A stretch of 64,000 nucleotides of DNA, from contig NZ_JAUSXO010000001.1 of assembly GCF_030816075.1 (NCBI RefSeq), forward strand, positions 434,001 through 498,000. The letters are read 5' to 3'. The notes beneath the pieces were generated by a model. That model was not told the origin of the DNA. It saw only the letters and a program-made list of their open reading frames with translations, and did no database searches. Numbering within the stretch: the first letter of the stretch is position 1; every line of letters begins with the position of its first letter. The translations under genes were made by a program, and so were the position numbers. This DNA comes from Arthrobacter agilis (lineage in GTDB: Bacteria; Actinomycetota; Actinomycetes; Actinomycetales; Micrococcaceae). Of this stretch, positions 26,484-34,293 are shown piece after piece.

Positions 26484-27881
26484 ATGATTGCAACACGCAA
26501 CTCGGTGCTTTTCGGCATCGGGGAGAGTGCCCCGCGAGCGGCGAAGGTGGCTGCACTGGGTCTGGGCATCGCGCTCTTCGCCTCCGGCTGTGGCGGTGGG
26601 GGCTCCACGGGGTCCGAGGCCGAGGGCGGCGACACGGAGACCAGCGCAGCTGCTGCGTCCTCCGCGCTGGCCTGTCCCGAGAGCGAAGGCGGCGCCGGCG
26701 AGGAGCAGGGCGAGAAGGGCGACCCCGCGGCCGTCCCCGCCTCCAAGACCACGAGCCCCGAGCCACTGAAGATCGGCTCGATCCTGCCGACCACCGGTAC
26801 CCTGGCGTTCCTCGGCCCGCCCGAGATCGCGGGCGTCAACCTCGCCGCCAACGAGATCAATGCGGCTGGCGGCGTGCTCGGCCAGGACATCTCCATCACG
26901 CACCGCGACTCGGGTGACACCACCACCGACATCGCCACCCAGTCCGTCACGGACCTGCTGTCCCAGAACGTCAGCGCGATCGTCGGCGCCGCGTCCTCGG
27001 GCGTCTCCAAGACCGTGATCAACCAGATCACCGGTGCCGGCGTGGTGCAGTTCTCGCCCGCCAACACCTCGCCCGAGTTCACCGACTGGGACGACAAGGG
27101 CCTGTACTTCCGTACCGCTCCCTCCGATGTCCTCCAGGGACGCACGCTCGGCAACTACATCATGGAGTGCGGCGCGCAGACCGTCGGCATGATCACCCTG
27201 AACGACTCCTACGGCACCGGCCTGCAGGGCAACATCCAGGAGACCGTCGAGGGCGCGGGCGGCCAGGTCGTCGCGAACGAGATGTTCAACACGGGCGATT
27301 CGCAGTTCTCCAGCCAGGTGGACGCCATCGCCGCCGCGAAGCCGGACGCCCTCGTGCTCATCAGCTTCGACGAGGCCAAGAGCATCGTGCCGCTGCTCGT
27401 CGCCAAGGGTATCGACGCCAGCACCATCTTCATGGTCGACGGCAACACCTCCGACTACAGCAAGGACCTCGATCCGGGTACCCTCGAGGGCGCACAGGGC
27501 ACCATCCCCGGCCCCTTCACCGGCACCGGTTTCCAGGACGCCCTCGCCACGGTCGACCCCGCGCTGACCAGCTACGCCTACGCCGGTGAGAGCTACGACG
27601 CCGTGAACCTCATCTCGCTCGCCGCCGAGGCCGCGGGAAGCGTCGAGGGCACCGCGATCGCCGCCGAACTCGAGGGTGTGTCCAAGGACGGCACCAAGTG
27701 CTTCGACTTCGCCGGCTGCGTGACCCTGCTGCGCAACGGTGAGGACATCGACTACGACGGCATCTCCGGCCCGGTCTCCTTCGACGCGAAGGGCGATCCC
27801 ACCGAGGCTGCCATCGGCATCTACAAGTACGACGCCGACAACAAGCCGCAGCCGAGCCGTTCCGAGGTCGGCAAGCTCTAG
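26484..27881 (+). CDS. ABC transporter substrate-binding lipoprotein, branched-chain amino acid type
   Basis: This 465-residue lipoprotein has lipobox A33-S-G-C36, followed by a flexible G/S/E/A-rich stretch to about residue 90. The mature part is a LivK/urea-amide binding fold: it starts with L-K-I-G-S-I-L-P-T-T-G and continues with G-V-N-L-A-A-N-E-I-N-A-A-G-G-V-L-G, a segment diagnostic for the family. The ligand may be a branched-chain amino acid, another amino acid or an amide. The gene is alone on the plus strand; its likely permease and ATPase partners lie at 28842-33060 on the other strand. The ATG has a G-A-G-G-A-G site. A terminator follows. Confidence 0.88.
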   Translation: MIATRNSVLFGIGESAPRAAKVAALGLGIALFASGCGGGGSTGSEAEGGDTETSAAAASSALACPESEGGAGEEQGEKGDPAAVPASKTTSPEPLKIGSILPTTGTLAFLGPPEIAGVNLAANEINAAGGVLGQDISITHRDSGDTTTDIATQSVTDLLSQNVSAIVGAASSGVSKTVINQITGAGVVQFSPANTSPEFTDWDDKGLYFRTAPSDVLQGRTLGNYIMECGAQTVGMITLNDSYGTGLQGNIQETVEGAGGQVVANEMFNTGDSQFSSQVDAIAAAKPDALVLISFDEAKSIVPLLVAKGIDASTIFMVDGNTSDYSKDLDPGTLEGAQGTIPGPFTGTGFQDALATVDPALTSYAYAGESYDAVNLISLAAEAAGSVEGTAIAAELEGVSKDGTKCFDFAGCVTLLRNGEDIDYDGISGPVSFDAKGDPTEAAIGIYKYDADNKPQPSRSEVGKL

Positions 27882-27931
27882 GGCTTCCACCGGCCGATCA
27901 GGCCGGCGGTAGCAGGCGACACCCCGGGAAG

Positions 27932-27975
27932 AGAACCCCGGCCGCCCTTCCCCAGGAAGGTGCGGTCGGGGTTCT
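27932..27975 (+). terminator. Terminator after the binding-protein gene
   Basis: A 14-bp stem (27932-27945 with 27962-27975, one G-U pair) has a loop that pairs further (CTTCC/GGAAG), followed by TTCG. Confidence 0.85.
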
Positions 27976-28002
27976 TTCGCGCCGGGCGGGTCCGGCCCGG
28001 GG

Positions 28003-28713
28003 TCAGGAGTCGCCTGATTCGCGCCTGGAGAGGGCGTAGGAGGGCTCCCGCACCGTCCGGGCCCAGTCGTAGGTCCCGGCGCCCGCGAGGGGGTGGAGGA
28101 CGGCGTCGAACCGCAGGTCCTTCTCCTCGGCCGCGGGGTTCAGCCGGAGCGTGAGCGTGCCGAAGTGCTGCCACGGCCCGCGGGGCGTGGCGAAGTAGAG
28201 TCCGAGCTGCCACGGTGAGGCGCCGAGGGAGCGCGCGAAACCGCGGAGGGACGAGGGCAGCCCCGCGGGTCCGAGGGTCCGGGCTGCCAGGAGCACCGGT
28301 CCGGAGTCGCCGCGGTACGGCATCATCGTGCTCAGGGGGGCCCGCGAGACGCTGAGCCTCGGCACCAGGAGGAAGCGGCCGGGGACGGCCCAGCCCGTGG
28401 AGGACAGCAGGATGTCGGAGAAGGTGGACGGCGTCGGCCCGGAGGCGGGGTGGTGGACGCGCACGGCGAGCCCCACGATGTCGGGCAGCCCGTCAGGGGT
28501 GCCGGCGGACCGCGAGACCCGTGCCGTGGCGGGCCCTTCGCTCGGACGGTCGATCCAGGAGATCCCGCTGGTCCGGCCGTGATCGTGCACCACCACCGTG
28601 CCGTCCAGCCTCAGGCCGCGCGAGTGGATGGGGCGGTGGCGCCGGACGTGCTTGATGCCGCGGAACACCACCTCGAAGCCCTTGCCGATCGCACTGCTGG
28701 CCAGTCCCGCCAT
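28003..28713 (-). CDS. Hypothetical protein within the liv locus
   Basis: I do not recognise this 236-residue protein with confidence. It has no signal peptide or membrane helix. Visible features are a basic N-terminal region (residues 20-35, rich in H and R), a D-I-V-G-L-A-V-R-V-H-H-P segment near 93-104 followed by S-D-I-L-L-S-S-T-G, and a P-Y-R-G-D-S-G-P-V-L-L-A-A-R segment. A beta-rich C-terminal half holds several aromatic residues. The alternation of R-V-H and D-I-L-L-S faintly recalls catalase-fold proteins, but the haem ligands cannot be identified. The ATG has a G-G-A-A-G-G-G-G site. It lies between the convergent halves of a transporter locus; a link to transport is not shown. Confidence 0.6.
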   Translation of the reverse strand: MAGLASSAIGKGFEVVFRGIKHVRRHRPIHSRGLRLDGTVVVHDHGRTSGISWIDRPSEGPATARVSRSAGTPDGLPDIVGLAVRVHHPASGPTPSTFSDILLSSTGWAVPGRFLLVPRLSVSRAPLSTMMPYRGDSGPVLLAARTLGPAGLPSSLRGFARSLGASPWQLGLYFATPRGPWQHFGTLTLRLNPAAEEKDLRFDAVLHPLAGAGTYDWARTVREPSYALSRRESGDS

Positions 28714-28782
28714 CCGGACACCCCTTCCTCGGGCGGACGCCGTCCGGCGTCCCTCCTGCCAACGTATCGGCCCGGAGGCGCC

Positions 28783-28814
28783 GATGGGCGGAACCGTTGC
28801 CGGCCCCGCCCATC
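28783..28814 (-). terminator. Terminator of the liv permease/ATPase operon
   Basis: A 9-bp perfect stem (28783-28791 with 28806-28814) lies 28 bases beyond the livF stop. Confidence 0.6.
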
Positions 28815-28841
28815 CCTTGCGCTCCGCGCCGCCGTGGTGTG

Positions 28842-29582
28842 TCAGGCGGTGTCGGCGAGGGTCCCCAGGTAGAGCTGGATGACCTTCGGATCCTTCATCA
28901 GCTCGCGGCCGGTCCCCGTGTACGCGTCCTTGCCCTGGTCCAGCACGTAGGCGCGGTCGCAGATCTGCAGGCAGCGCCGGGCGTTCTGCTCCACCATGAT
29001 CACCGAGACACCGGCCCGGTTGATCTCGTGGACGCGCAGGAACGTCTCGTCCTGCTTCACGGGGGAGAGGCCCGCCGACGGCTCGTCGAGCAGCAGCACG
29101 GCGGGATCCATCATGAGGGCCCGCCCCATGGCGACCATCTGCCGTTCGCCGCCGGAGAGCGAACCGGCGCGCTGCGCCCGCCGCTTGCCCAGCTCGGGGA
29201 AGAGGCTCGCGACGAAGTCGAAGCGCTCCTTGAAGTCCTTGGGCCGCTGGTACATGCCCATCTGGAGGTTCTCCTCGATGGTCAGCGTGCCGAAGACGTT
29301 GTTGTTCTGCGGCACGAACCCCACACCCCGGCTGACCAGCTTGTTGGCCTTCAGGCCCGTGAGGTCCTGTCCGCGCACCACGACGGTGCCCGAGTGGACC
29401 TTCACCAGGCCGAACATCGCCTTCAGGAGCGTGGACTTGCCGGCCCCGTTCGGCCCGATGATCCCGATGAGCTCGCCGCGGCGTGCCTCGATGCTGCAGC
29501 CGTTCAGGATGTTCACGCCCGGGAGGTACCCGGCGACGAGGTCCGTGACCTTGACGACGGAGTCGCCCTCGAATTCGTCCAT
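28842..29582 (-). CDS. livF: Branched-chain amino acid ABC transporter ATP-binding protein LivF
   Basis: This 246-residue ABC ATPase powers import together with LivG. Walker A is G43-P-N-G-A-G-K-S50. The signature L-S-G-G-E-R-Q lies near 142-148, and Walker B L-L-L-D-E-P-S-A-G-L near 162-171. The subfamily features G-V-G-F-V-P-Q-N-N-N and E-E-N-L-Q-M-G identify it as LivF rather than LivG. Its ATG overlaps the livG stop by one base (TAATG). It is the last gene of the minus-strand operon, and a hairpin follows. Confidence 0.93.
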   Translation of the reverse strand: MDEFEGDSVVKVTDLVAGYLPGVNILNGCSIEARRGELIGIIGPNGAGKSTLLKAMFGLVKVHSGTVVVRGQDLTGLKANKLVSRGVGFVPQNNNVFGTLTIEENLQMGMYQRPKDFKERFDFVASLFPELGKRRAQRAGSLSGGERQMVAMGRALMMDPAVLLLDEPSAGLSPVKQDETFLRVHEINRAGVSVIMVEQNARRCLQICDRAYVLDQGKDAYTGTGRELMKDPKVIQLYLGTLADTA

Positions 29583-30721
29583 TACTTCGTCTCCTCGTCC
29601 TTGTGTGCCGTGCCGGAGGCGTAGGCTCCGCCTTCGACCTCCGTCACGCCGTGCCCGAGGATCCCCTCGTTCTCGGTACCGACCACCGACTCGTCGTCGT
29701 GGGCCAGCTCCTCCTCGAGGCGCTCGATGCCCGTGGAGTCACCGAGGTCGACGTCGTGGTGCGCGCCGAGATAGGCGTCGATGACGGCCTGGTCCTTCAT
29801 CACGATGTCCGGCGGGCCCTCCGCGACGACCTTGCCCTCGGCCATGACCACGACCCAGTCGGCGATGTGCCGGACCATGTGCATGTCGTGTTCCACGAAC
29901 AGGACCGTCATGCCCTCGGCCTTCAGGTTCTTGATGTGGTCGAGCAGCGACTGCGTCAGCGCCGGGTTGACGCCGGCCATCGGCTCGTCGAGCATCACGA
30001 GCCGCGGGCGCACCATGAGCGCCCGCGCCATCTCGAGGAGCTTGCGCTGGCCGCCGGAGAGCGAGGCCGCGTAGTCGTCCCGCTTGGTGTCGAGCTTGAA
30101 CTTGGTCAGCAGCACCTCCGCCTGCTGCGTGATCTCGCGCTCGCGGCCGCCCCAGATGCCCTTGAAAAGGGCCCGGGCGAGGCTCTCGCCCGGCTGGTCG
30201 GTGGCACCCAGGCGCATGTTCTCCATGACGGTGAGCTTGCCCATGACCTTGGTGAGCTGGAACGTCCGCACCATGCCCATGCGGGCCACCTTGTGCGGGG
30301 CGACCTTGGCCAGCGGTTTGCCGTCGAACTCCCAGTCACCGCTGTTCGGGGTGTCGAAGCCGGTCAGCAGGTTGAACAGCGTCGTCTTGCCGGCGCCGTT
30401 GGGGCCGATCAGCGCGGTGATCTTGTGCCGGGGGATCTCGAGGTACTCGACGTCGACGGCGTTGATGCCGCCGAAGCTGCGCGTCACGTTCTGCGCGATC
30501 ACGATGGGGTCCCGCTTGCGGCACCCCGGTCCCGACTCACCGGTGGTGATCGGCGCCGAATCGTTCATGTGGTCGGAAGCGCCGGAGGCGCCGGCGGCTG
30601 CGGGGGAGGCGGCGTCGGTGGACGCCCCTCCGCCGACGGCGTGGGAGCCTCCGGTCAGCGCGTCGTCACCCGGTGTCGCGGCGGTGTCGTCGGGATTGCT
30701 GGTGCTGTGGTTGCCGGTCAT
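29582..30721 (-). CDS. livG: Branched-chain amino acid ABC transporter ATP-binding protein LivG
   Basis: This 379-residue ATPase partners LivF. The core runs from about residue 72 to 325, with Walker A G106-P-N-G-A-G-K-T113 and signature L-S-G-G-Q-R-K. Walker B reads M-L-D-E-P-M-A-G-V-N-P, and the switch is F-V-E-H-D-M. The N-terminal 70 residues are rich in A, G, S, T and D, and the C-terminal 50 residues are acidic. Both are extra compared with standard LivG (about 255 residues) and look disordered. The start ATG overlaps the livM stop by 4 bases. Confidence 0.92.
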   Translation of the reverse strand: MTGNHSTSNPDDTAATPGDDALTGGSHAVGGGASTDAASPAAAGASGASDHMNDSAPITTGESGPGCRKRDPIVIAQNVTRSFGGINAVDVEYLEIPRHKITALIGPNGAGKTTLFNLLTGFDTPNSGDWEFDGKPLAKVAPHKVARMGMVRTFQLTKVMGKLTVMENMRLGATDQPGESLARALFKGIWGGREREITQQAEVLLTKFKLDTKRDDYAASLSGGQRKLLEMARALMVRPRLVMLDEPMAGVNPALTQSLLDHIKNLKAEGMTVLFVEHDMHMVRHIADWVVVMAEGKVVAEGPPDIVMKDQAVIDAYLGAHHDVDLGDSTGIERLEEELAHDDESVVGTENEGILGHGVTEVEGGAYASGTAHKDEETK

Positions 30722-31698
30722 GCGAACGCCAACTCCTTCTTGTTACCCAGGACGCCCTGCGGCCTGAAGACCATGAGCAGCATCAGGGCCACACCCACGA
30801 GGATGTAGCGGAGCTGACCCGCCTGTGAGTTGGACAGGAACGTGATGGCGCCGACCTCGATCGCGCCGTACAGGAGTCCCTGCGTCAACGAGAGCACTAC
30901 CCAGAAGATCATCGCCCCGATGACCGGTCCGAGGACAGTGGCCATGCCGCCGAGGAGGAGGCAGGTGTAGAGGAAGAAGGTGAGTTCCGTCGCGTAGTTC
31001 GCGGGCTGCACGGCGCCGCGGGGCAGCGTGAAGATGATGCCCGCGAGGGAGCCGAGGACACCGCCGATCACGAGGGCCTGCATCTTGTAGGCGTAGACGT
31101 TCTTGCCGAGCGAGCGCACCGCGTTCTCGTCCTCCCGGATGCCCTTCAGCACGCGGCCCCAGGGGCTGCGCATGAGGAGCCAGACCACGAGGCAGGCGAT
31201 GATGACGACGGTCCAGCCGACGATGCGGATCCAGAAGTCGCGCTCGTTCATGCCGAGCGGACCGATGTGGTAGGTGCCGGGCGGGAACGGGTTGAGCCCG
31301 TAGAAGCCGCCCTCGAACGCCGCGAGTCCGTTGGCGGAGCCCGTGATGTCGGTGAGCCCGTTGGTCGTCACGATGTAGCGGATGATCTCCGCCGCCGCGA
31401 TGGTCACGATGGCGAGGTAGTCCGCCCTGAGCCGGAGTGTGGGGATGCCGAGCACGATCGCGAAGACCACCGAGGACAGCAGCGCGACGAGGACCGCCAC
31501 GGGCAGGGGGGCGTTGAAGCTGAGCGTCGAGATGGCGTACCCGTAGGCACCGACGGCCATGAAGCCGGCCTGGCCGAAGTTCAGGAGGCCGGAGTAGCCG
31601 AAGTGGACGGCGAGGCCGAGCGCGGCGAGCGCGTAGGCCGCCGTCGTCGGGCTGATCAGTTCGCCGAAGGCGTTGACGAGGATGTTTCCGAAGTCCAT
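30718..31698 (-). CDS. livM: Branched-chain amino acid ABC transporter permease LivM
   Basis: This 326-residue membrane protein has eight or more hydrophobic helices. The LivM/LivH family region L-G-L-A-V-H-F-G-Y-S-G-L-L-N-F-G-Q-A-G-F-M follows the first helices, and the conserved cytoplasmic loop W-G-R-V-L-K-G-I-R-E-D-E-N-A is near residues 177-190. It forms the membrane path with the LivH permease upstream. The 9-base gap to livH and the 4-base overlap with livG support one transcript. Length and motifs are ordinary. Confidence 0.92.
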   Translation of the reverse strand: MDFGNILVNAFGELISPTTAAYALAALGLAVHFGYSGLLNFGQAGFMAVGAYGYAISTLSFNAPLPVAVLVALLSSVVFAIVLGIPTLRLRADYLAIVTIAAAEIIRYIVTTNGLTDITGSANGLAAFEGGFYGLNPFPPGTYHIGPLGMNERDFWIRIVGWTVVIIACLVVWLLMRSPWGRVLKGIREDENAVRSLGKNVYAYKMQALVIGGVLGSLAGIIFTLPRGAVQPANYATELTFFLYTCLLLGGMATVLGPVIGAMIFWVVLSLTQGLLYGAIEVGAITFLSNSQAGQLRYILVGVALMLLMVFRPQGVLGNKKELAFA

Positions 31699-31707
31699 GG
31701 GGAGCCC

Positions 31708-33060
31708 CTAACCTATGCGCTCTCGGCGGCCGAGGATACCCTGCGGCCGGAACAGGAGCACGAGAATCATGATCAGCAGCGCTCCCACGTACTTGAGGTC
31801 TGCTTCGAGCCAGATCGTGGAGATCTCCACGAACAGCCCGACGATGATGGAACCGACGAGCGCGCCGAAGACGGTGCCCAGTCCGCCGAGGGTGACACCG
31901 GCGAAGATGAGCAGCAGGATCTGCTGGCCCATGTTGTAGGACACGCCCGGCCGGTAGTAGGCCCAGAGGATGCCGCCGAGGGCCGCGAGCATCCCGCCGA
32001 CGACCCAGACGATGCGGATGACGCGGTCCACGTCGATGCCGGAGGCGGCGGCGAGCGCGGGATTGTCCGCGACGGCGCGCGTGGCCTTGCCGATGCGCGT
32101 GCGCAGCAGCAGGAACGCGACCGCGAGGATGACCACGAGGCTCACGATGAGCGAGGTCAGGTTGTTGCGCGAGATGGAGACCGACCCGAGGTCGATGATC
32201 TGGCTCTGCGAGCCCGGCAGCTGCTGGGTGGCCCCGCCGAAGAAGAACTGGATGATGTACCGCAGGGCCAGTGCGAGGCCGATGCTGACGATCATCATGG
32301 GGACCAGGCCCGTGCCGCGCCGCCGCAGGGGCTTCCAGAGCCCGGCGTCCTGCACGTAGCCGAGCAGCCCGCCGCCGAGGACGGCCAGGACGATCGAGAC
32401 GGCGATCGGGAGGCCGGCACCCGCGAAGGCGAACGCGAGGACGGCACCGAGGGTGACCATCTCGCCGTGGGCGAAGTTGGTCAGGCCCGTGGTGCCGAAG
32501 ATCAGTGAGAGTCCGACGGCGCTGAGGGCGAGGAGGAGGCCGAAGCTGAAACCGGCCAGGGCGCGCTCGGCGAGGGTCTCCAGGAACGAGGTCTTCTGCG
32601 TGACGATGCCCTCGCCGAACAGGAACAGAGTCGTGGCGCTGGAGGTGTTGGCGAAGGTGACCTGGCGCGGGTTCTCCTGCCCCTCGGCGAGGGCGATGCC
32701 CTCGGGGAGGGTGTCCTCGTCGATGGCCACCTCGTAGGTGCCCTGCTCGGGCACCCCGATGCTCCAGGCACCGTTGGCTCCGGACGTGGCTTCCCCTTCG
32801 AAGCCGTTGCCGGTCGCGGTCACGGTGACGTCGGCGATGGGGCCGTCGGCCCCGCGGAGGACGCCGCCGATCCGGTTGTCGAATTCGGCGGCCTGGACGG
32901 TGCCCGCGCTCTGGGCCTGGAGCACGGTGACGTGCTGTGCCGGGGCGGGCGGTTCGGGGGACGCCTGCGCCGCGGGGGCGCCGAGCAGCACGATCGTCAG
33001 AAGGCCGAGCACCAGGAGCAGCGACCTCCTGATCCGTGCAGGCGTCGATAGGGTGATCAA
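31708..33060 (-). CDS. livH: LivH-type permease with N-terminal secreted beta domain
   Basis: This 450-residue protein begins at a TTG (33060) with G-G-A-G-G 8 bases before it; a TTG at 33111 is in frame but has no such site. Residues 1-33 form a signal peptide ending A-Q-A33. Residues of about 52-135 look like an extracellular beta-sandwich of the carboxypeptidase-regulatory/SpaA type: N-R-I-G-G-V-L-R-G-A-D-G-P-I-A-D-V-T-V, then G-A-W-S-I-G-V-P-E-Q-G-T-Y-E-V. From about 155 on it is a normal LivH permease (G-L-T-N-F-A-H-G-E-M). It is the first gene of the operon. The added domain is unusual for this family and may help to dock the binding lipoprotein; that role is inference. Confidence 0.88.
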   Translation of the reverse strand: MITLSTPARIRRSLLLVLGLLTIVLLGAPAAQASPEPPAPAQHVTVLQAQSAGTVQAAEFDNRIGGVLRGADGPIADVTVTATGNGFEGEATSGANGAWSIGVPEQGTYEVAIDEDTLPEGIALAEGQENPRQVTFANTSSATTLFLFGEGIVTQKTSFLETLAERALAGFSFGLLLALSAVGLSLIFGTTGLTNFAHGEMVTLGAVLAFAFAGAGLPIAVSIVLAVLGGGLLGYVQDAGLWKPLRRRGTGLVPMMIVSIGLALALRYIIQFFFGGATQQLPGSQSQIIDLGSVSISRNNLTSLIVSLVVILAVAFLLLRTRIGKATRAVADNPALAAASGIDVDRVIRIVWVVGGMLAALGGILWAYYRPGVSYNMGQQILLLIFAGVTLGGLGTVFGALVGSIIVGLFVEISTIWLEADLKYVGALLIMILVLLFRPQGILGRRERIG

Positions 33061-33115
33061 GATGGGAACCTCCACGGTGGGGGCAGGCCCGACGGCAGCC
33101 GCCGGGATCAACAGT

Positions 33116-33150
33116 TGTGACGAGTGTCACGGACGTGGGTGTCATGTTAC
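33116..33150 (-). promoter_or_regulatory. Candidate operator upstream of livH operon
   Basis: TGTGACGAGTGTCAC (33116-33130) contains the inverted repeat GTGAC-4-GTCAC and matches the site before the binding-protein gene (26347-26361) at 13 of 15 bases. Further GTCAT and GTTAC half-sites lie at 33141-33150. It is 56-90 bases before the livH start. The region onward to 33250 is AT-rich for this genome. Confidence 0.5.
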
Positions 33151-33358
33151 TAGCGGCATGTTTCGCCATTTCGCAAAAGCATCCCGGCAAGGTAGCAATT
33201 CGGTAACGAATGTTTTACCAAGGGCCCTTTGCAGTTGAAATTCCGCATCCGGCGACCCCCGTCCGGAGCGATCCGTCCGGGAACAAAACAGGGTAGGAAC
33301 CGTTGGAATTGGTAGGGTTGGACGAACACGCAGCCCCCTACTGGAGGACTAACTCACA

Positions 33359-34213
33359 ATGGCACTTGGCGGCAATCCGGTATTCAACGGAAAGAACTTC
33401 CGTTCCGCTACCCGGGGCAACGAGACCGCGGGTTTCGGGACCATGACCTACGGCGGCACGGCCGTCGCGAACCAGCAGCAGCTGGAGCACATGTACAACC
33501 AGCCGTCGGCCGGCCCCGCGGAGACCGGGCGCATGACCTTCGACGACGTCATCGTCAAGACGCTGCTCTGCCTCGGCTTCGTGCTCGTGGGTGCTGCCAT
33601 CCCGGCGTTCCTCGTACCGGGCCTCGCCCTCCCCCTCATGGTGGTCGGCGCGCTCGGCGGGTTCGTGCTCGGTCTCGTCAACTCGTTCAAGCGTGAGCCC
33701 TCACCCGCGTTGATCCTCGCCTACGCCGGGCTCGAGGGCCTTTTCCTCGGCGGACTGACCATGTTCCTCGAGTCGATGTATCCCGGTATCGCCGTGCAGG
33801 CGGTCCTCGGCACCCTCGTGGTGTTCGGCGTGACGCTCGCCCTCTTCAAGAGCGGCAAAGTCCGCGCGACGCCGAGGGCGATGAAGTTCTTCATGATCGC
33901 GCTCATCAGCTACGCGGCCTTCTCGCTGCTGAACCTCGGCCTCATGGTCTTCGGCGTGAACGACGACCCGTGGGGCCTCCGGGGCGCCGACTTCCTCGGG
34001 ACGGGCATCCCGTTCGGCGTCGTCATCGGCATCCTGGCCATCGGCCTCGCGGCCTTCTCGCTCATCATCGACTTCACCTCCATCAGCGAGGGTGTGCGGC
34101 AGGGTGCGCCGCAGCGCTACTCGTGGACCGCTGCCTTCGGGCTGACCGTCACCCTCGTGTGGCTGTACGTCGAGATCCTGCGCCTGCTCGCGATCCTTCG
34201 CGGCGACGACTAG
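33359..34213 (+). CDS. Bax inhibitor-1/YccA family membrane protein
   Basis: This 284-residue protein has a soluble N-terminal segment of about 60 residues and then seven hydrophobic helices. The BI-1 family pattern is visible in Y-A-G-L-E-G-L-F-L-G-G near 121-131. A late segment I-I-D-F-T-S-I-S-E-G-V follows, with the acidic residues expected at the ion site. Bacterial homologues are pH-sensitive calcium leak channels (YetJ) or FtsH modulators (YccA). It is a single gene between a long AT-rich leader (G-G-A-G-G 11 bases before ATG) and a terminator. Confidence 0.87.
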   Translation: MALGGNPVFNGKNFRSATRGNETAGFGTMTYGGTAVANQQQLEHMYNQPSAGPAETGRMTFDDVIVKTLLCLGFVLVGAAIPAFLVPGLALPLMVVGALGGFVLGLVNSFKREPSPALILAYAGLEGLFLGGLTMFLESMYPGIAVQAVLGTLVVFGVTLALFKSGKVRATPRAMKFFMIALISYAAFSLLNLGLMVFGVNDDPWGLRGADFLGTGIPFGVVIGILAIGLAAFSLIIDFTSISEGVRQGAPQRYSWTAAFGLTVTLVWLYVEILRLLAILRGDD

Positions 34214-34240
34214 CAGTCCCGGGCGCCCCGGCGTCCTGAG

Positions 34241-34281
34241 ACGGAAGAGACCCGCAACCACCGGTTGCGGGTCTCTTCCGT
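34241..34281. terminator. Bidirectional terminator between BI-1 gene and galK
   Basis: A perfect 19-bp stem (34241-34259 with 34263-34281) has a 3-base loop. It lies between two convergent stop codons (34213 and 34294) and is the strongest hairpin in the window. Confidence 0.92.
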
Positions 34282-34293
34282 TCTCGCCCCGGA

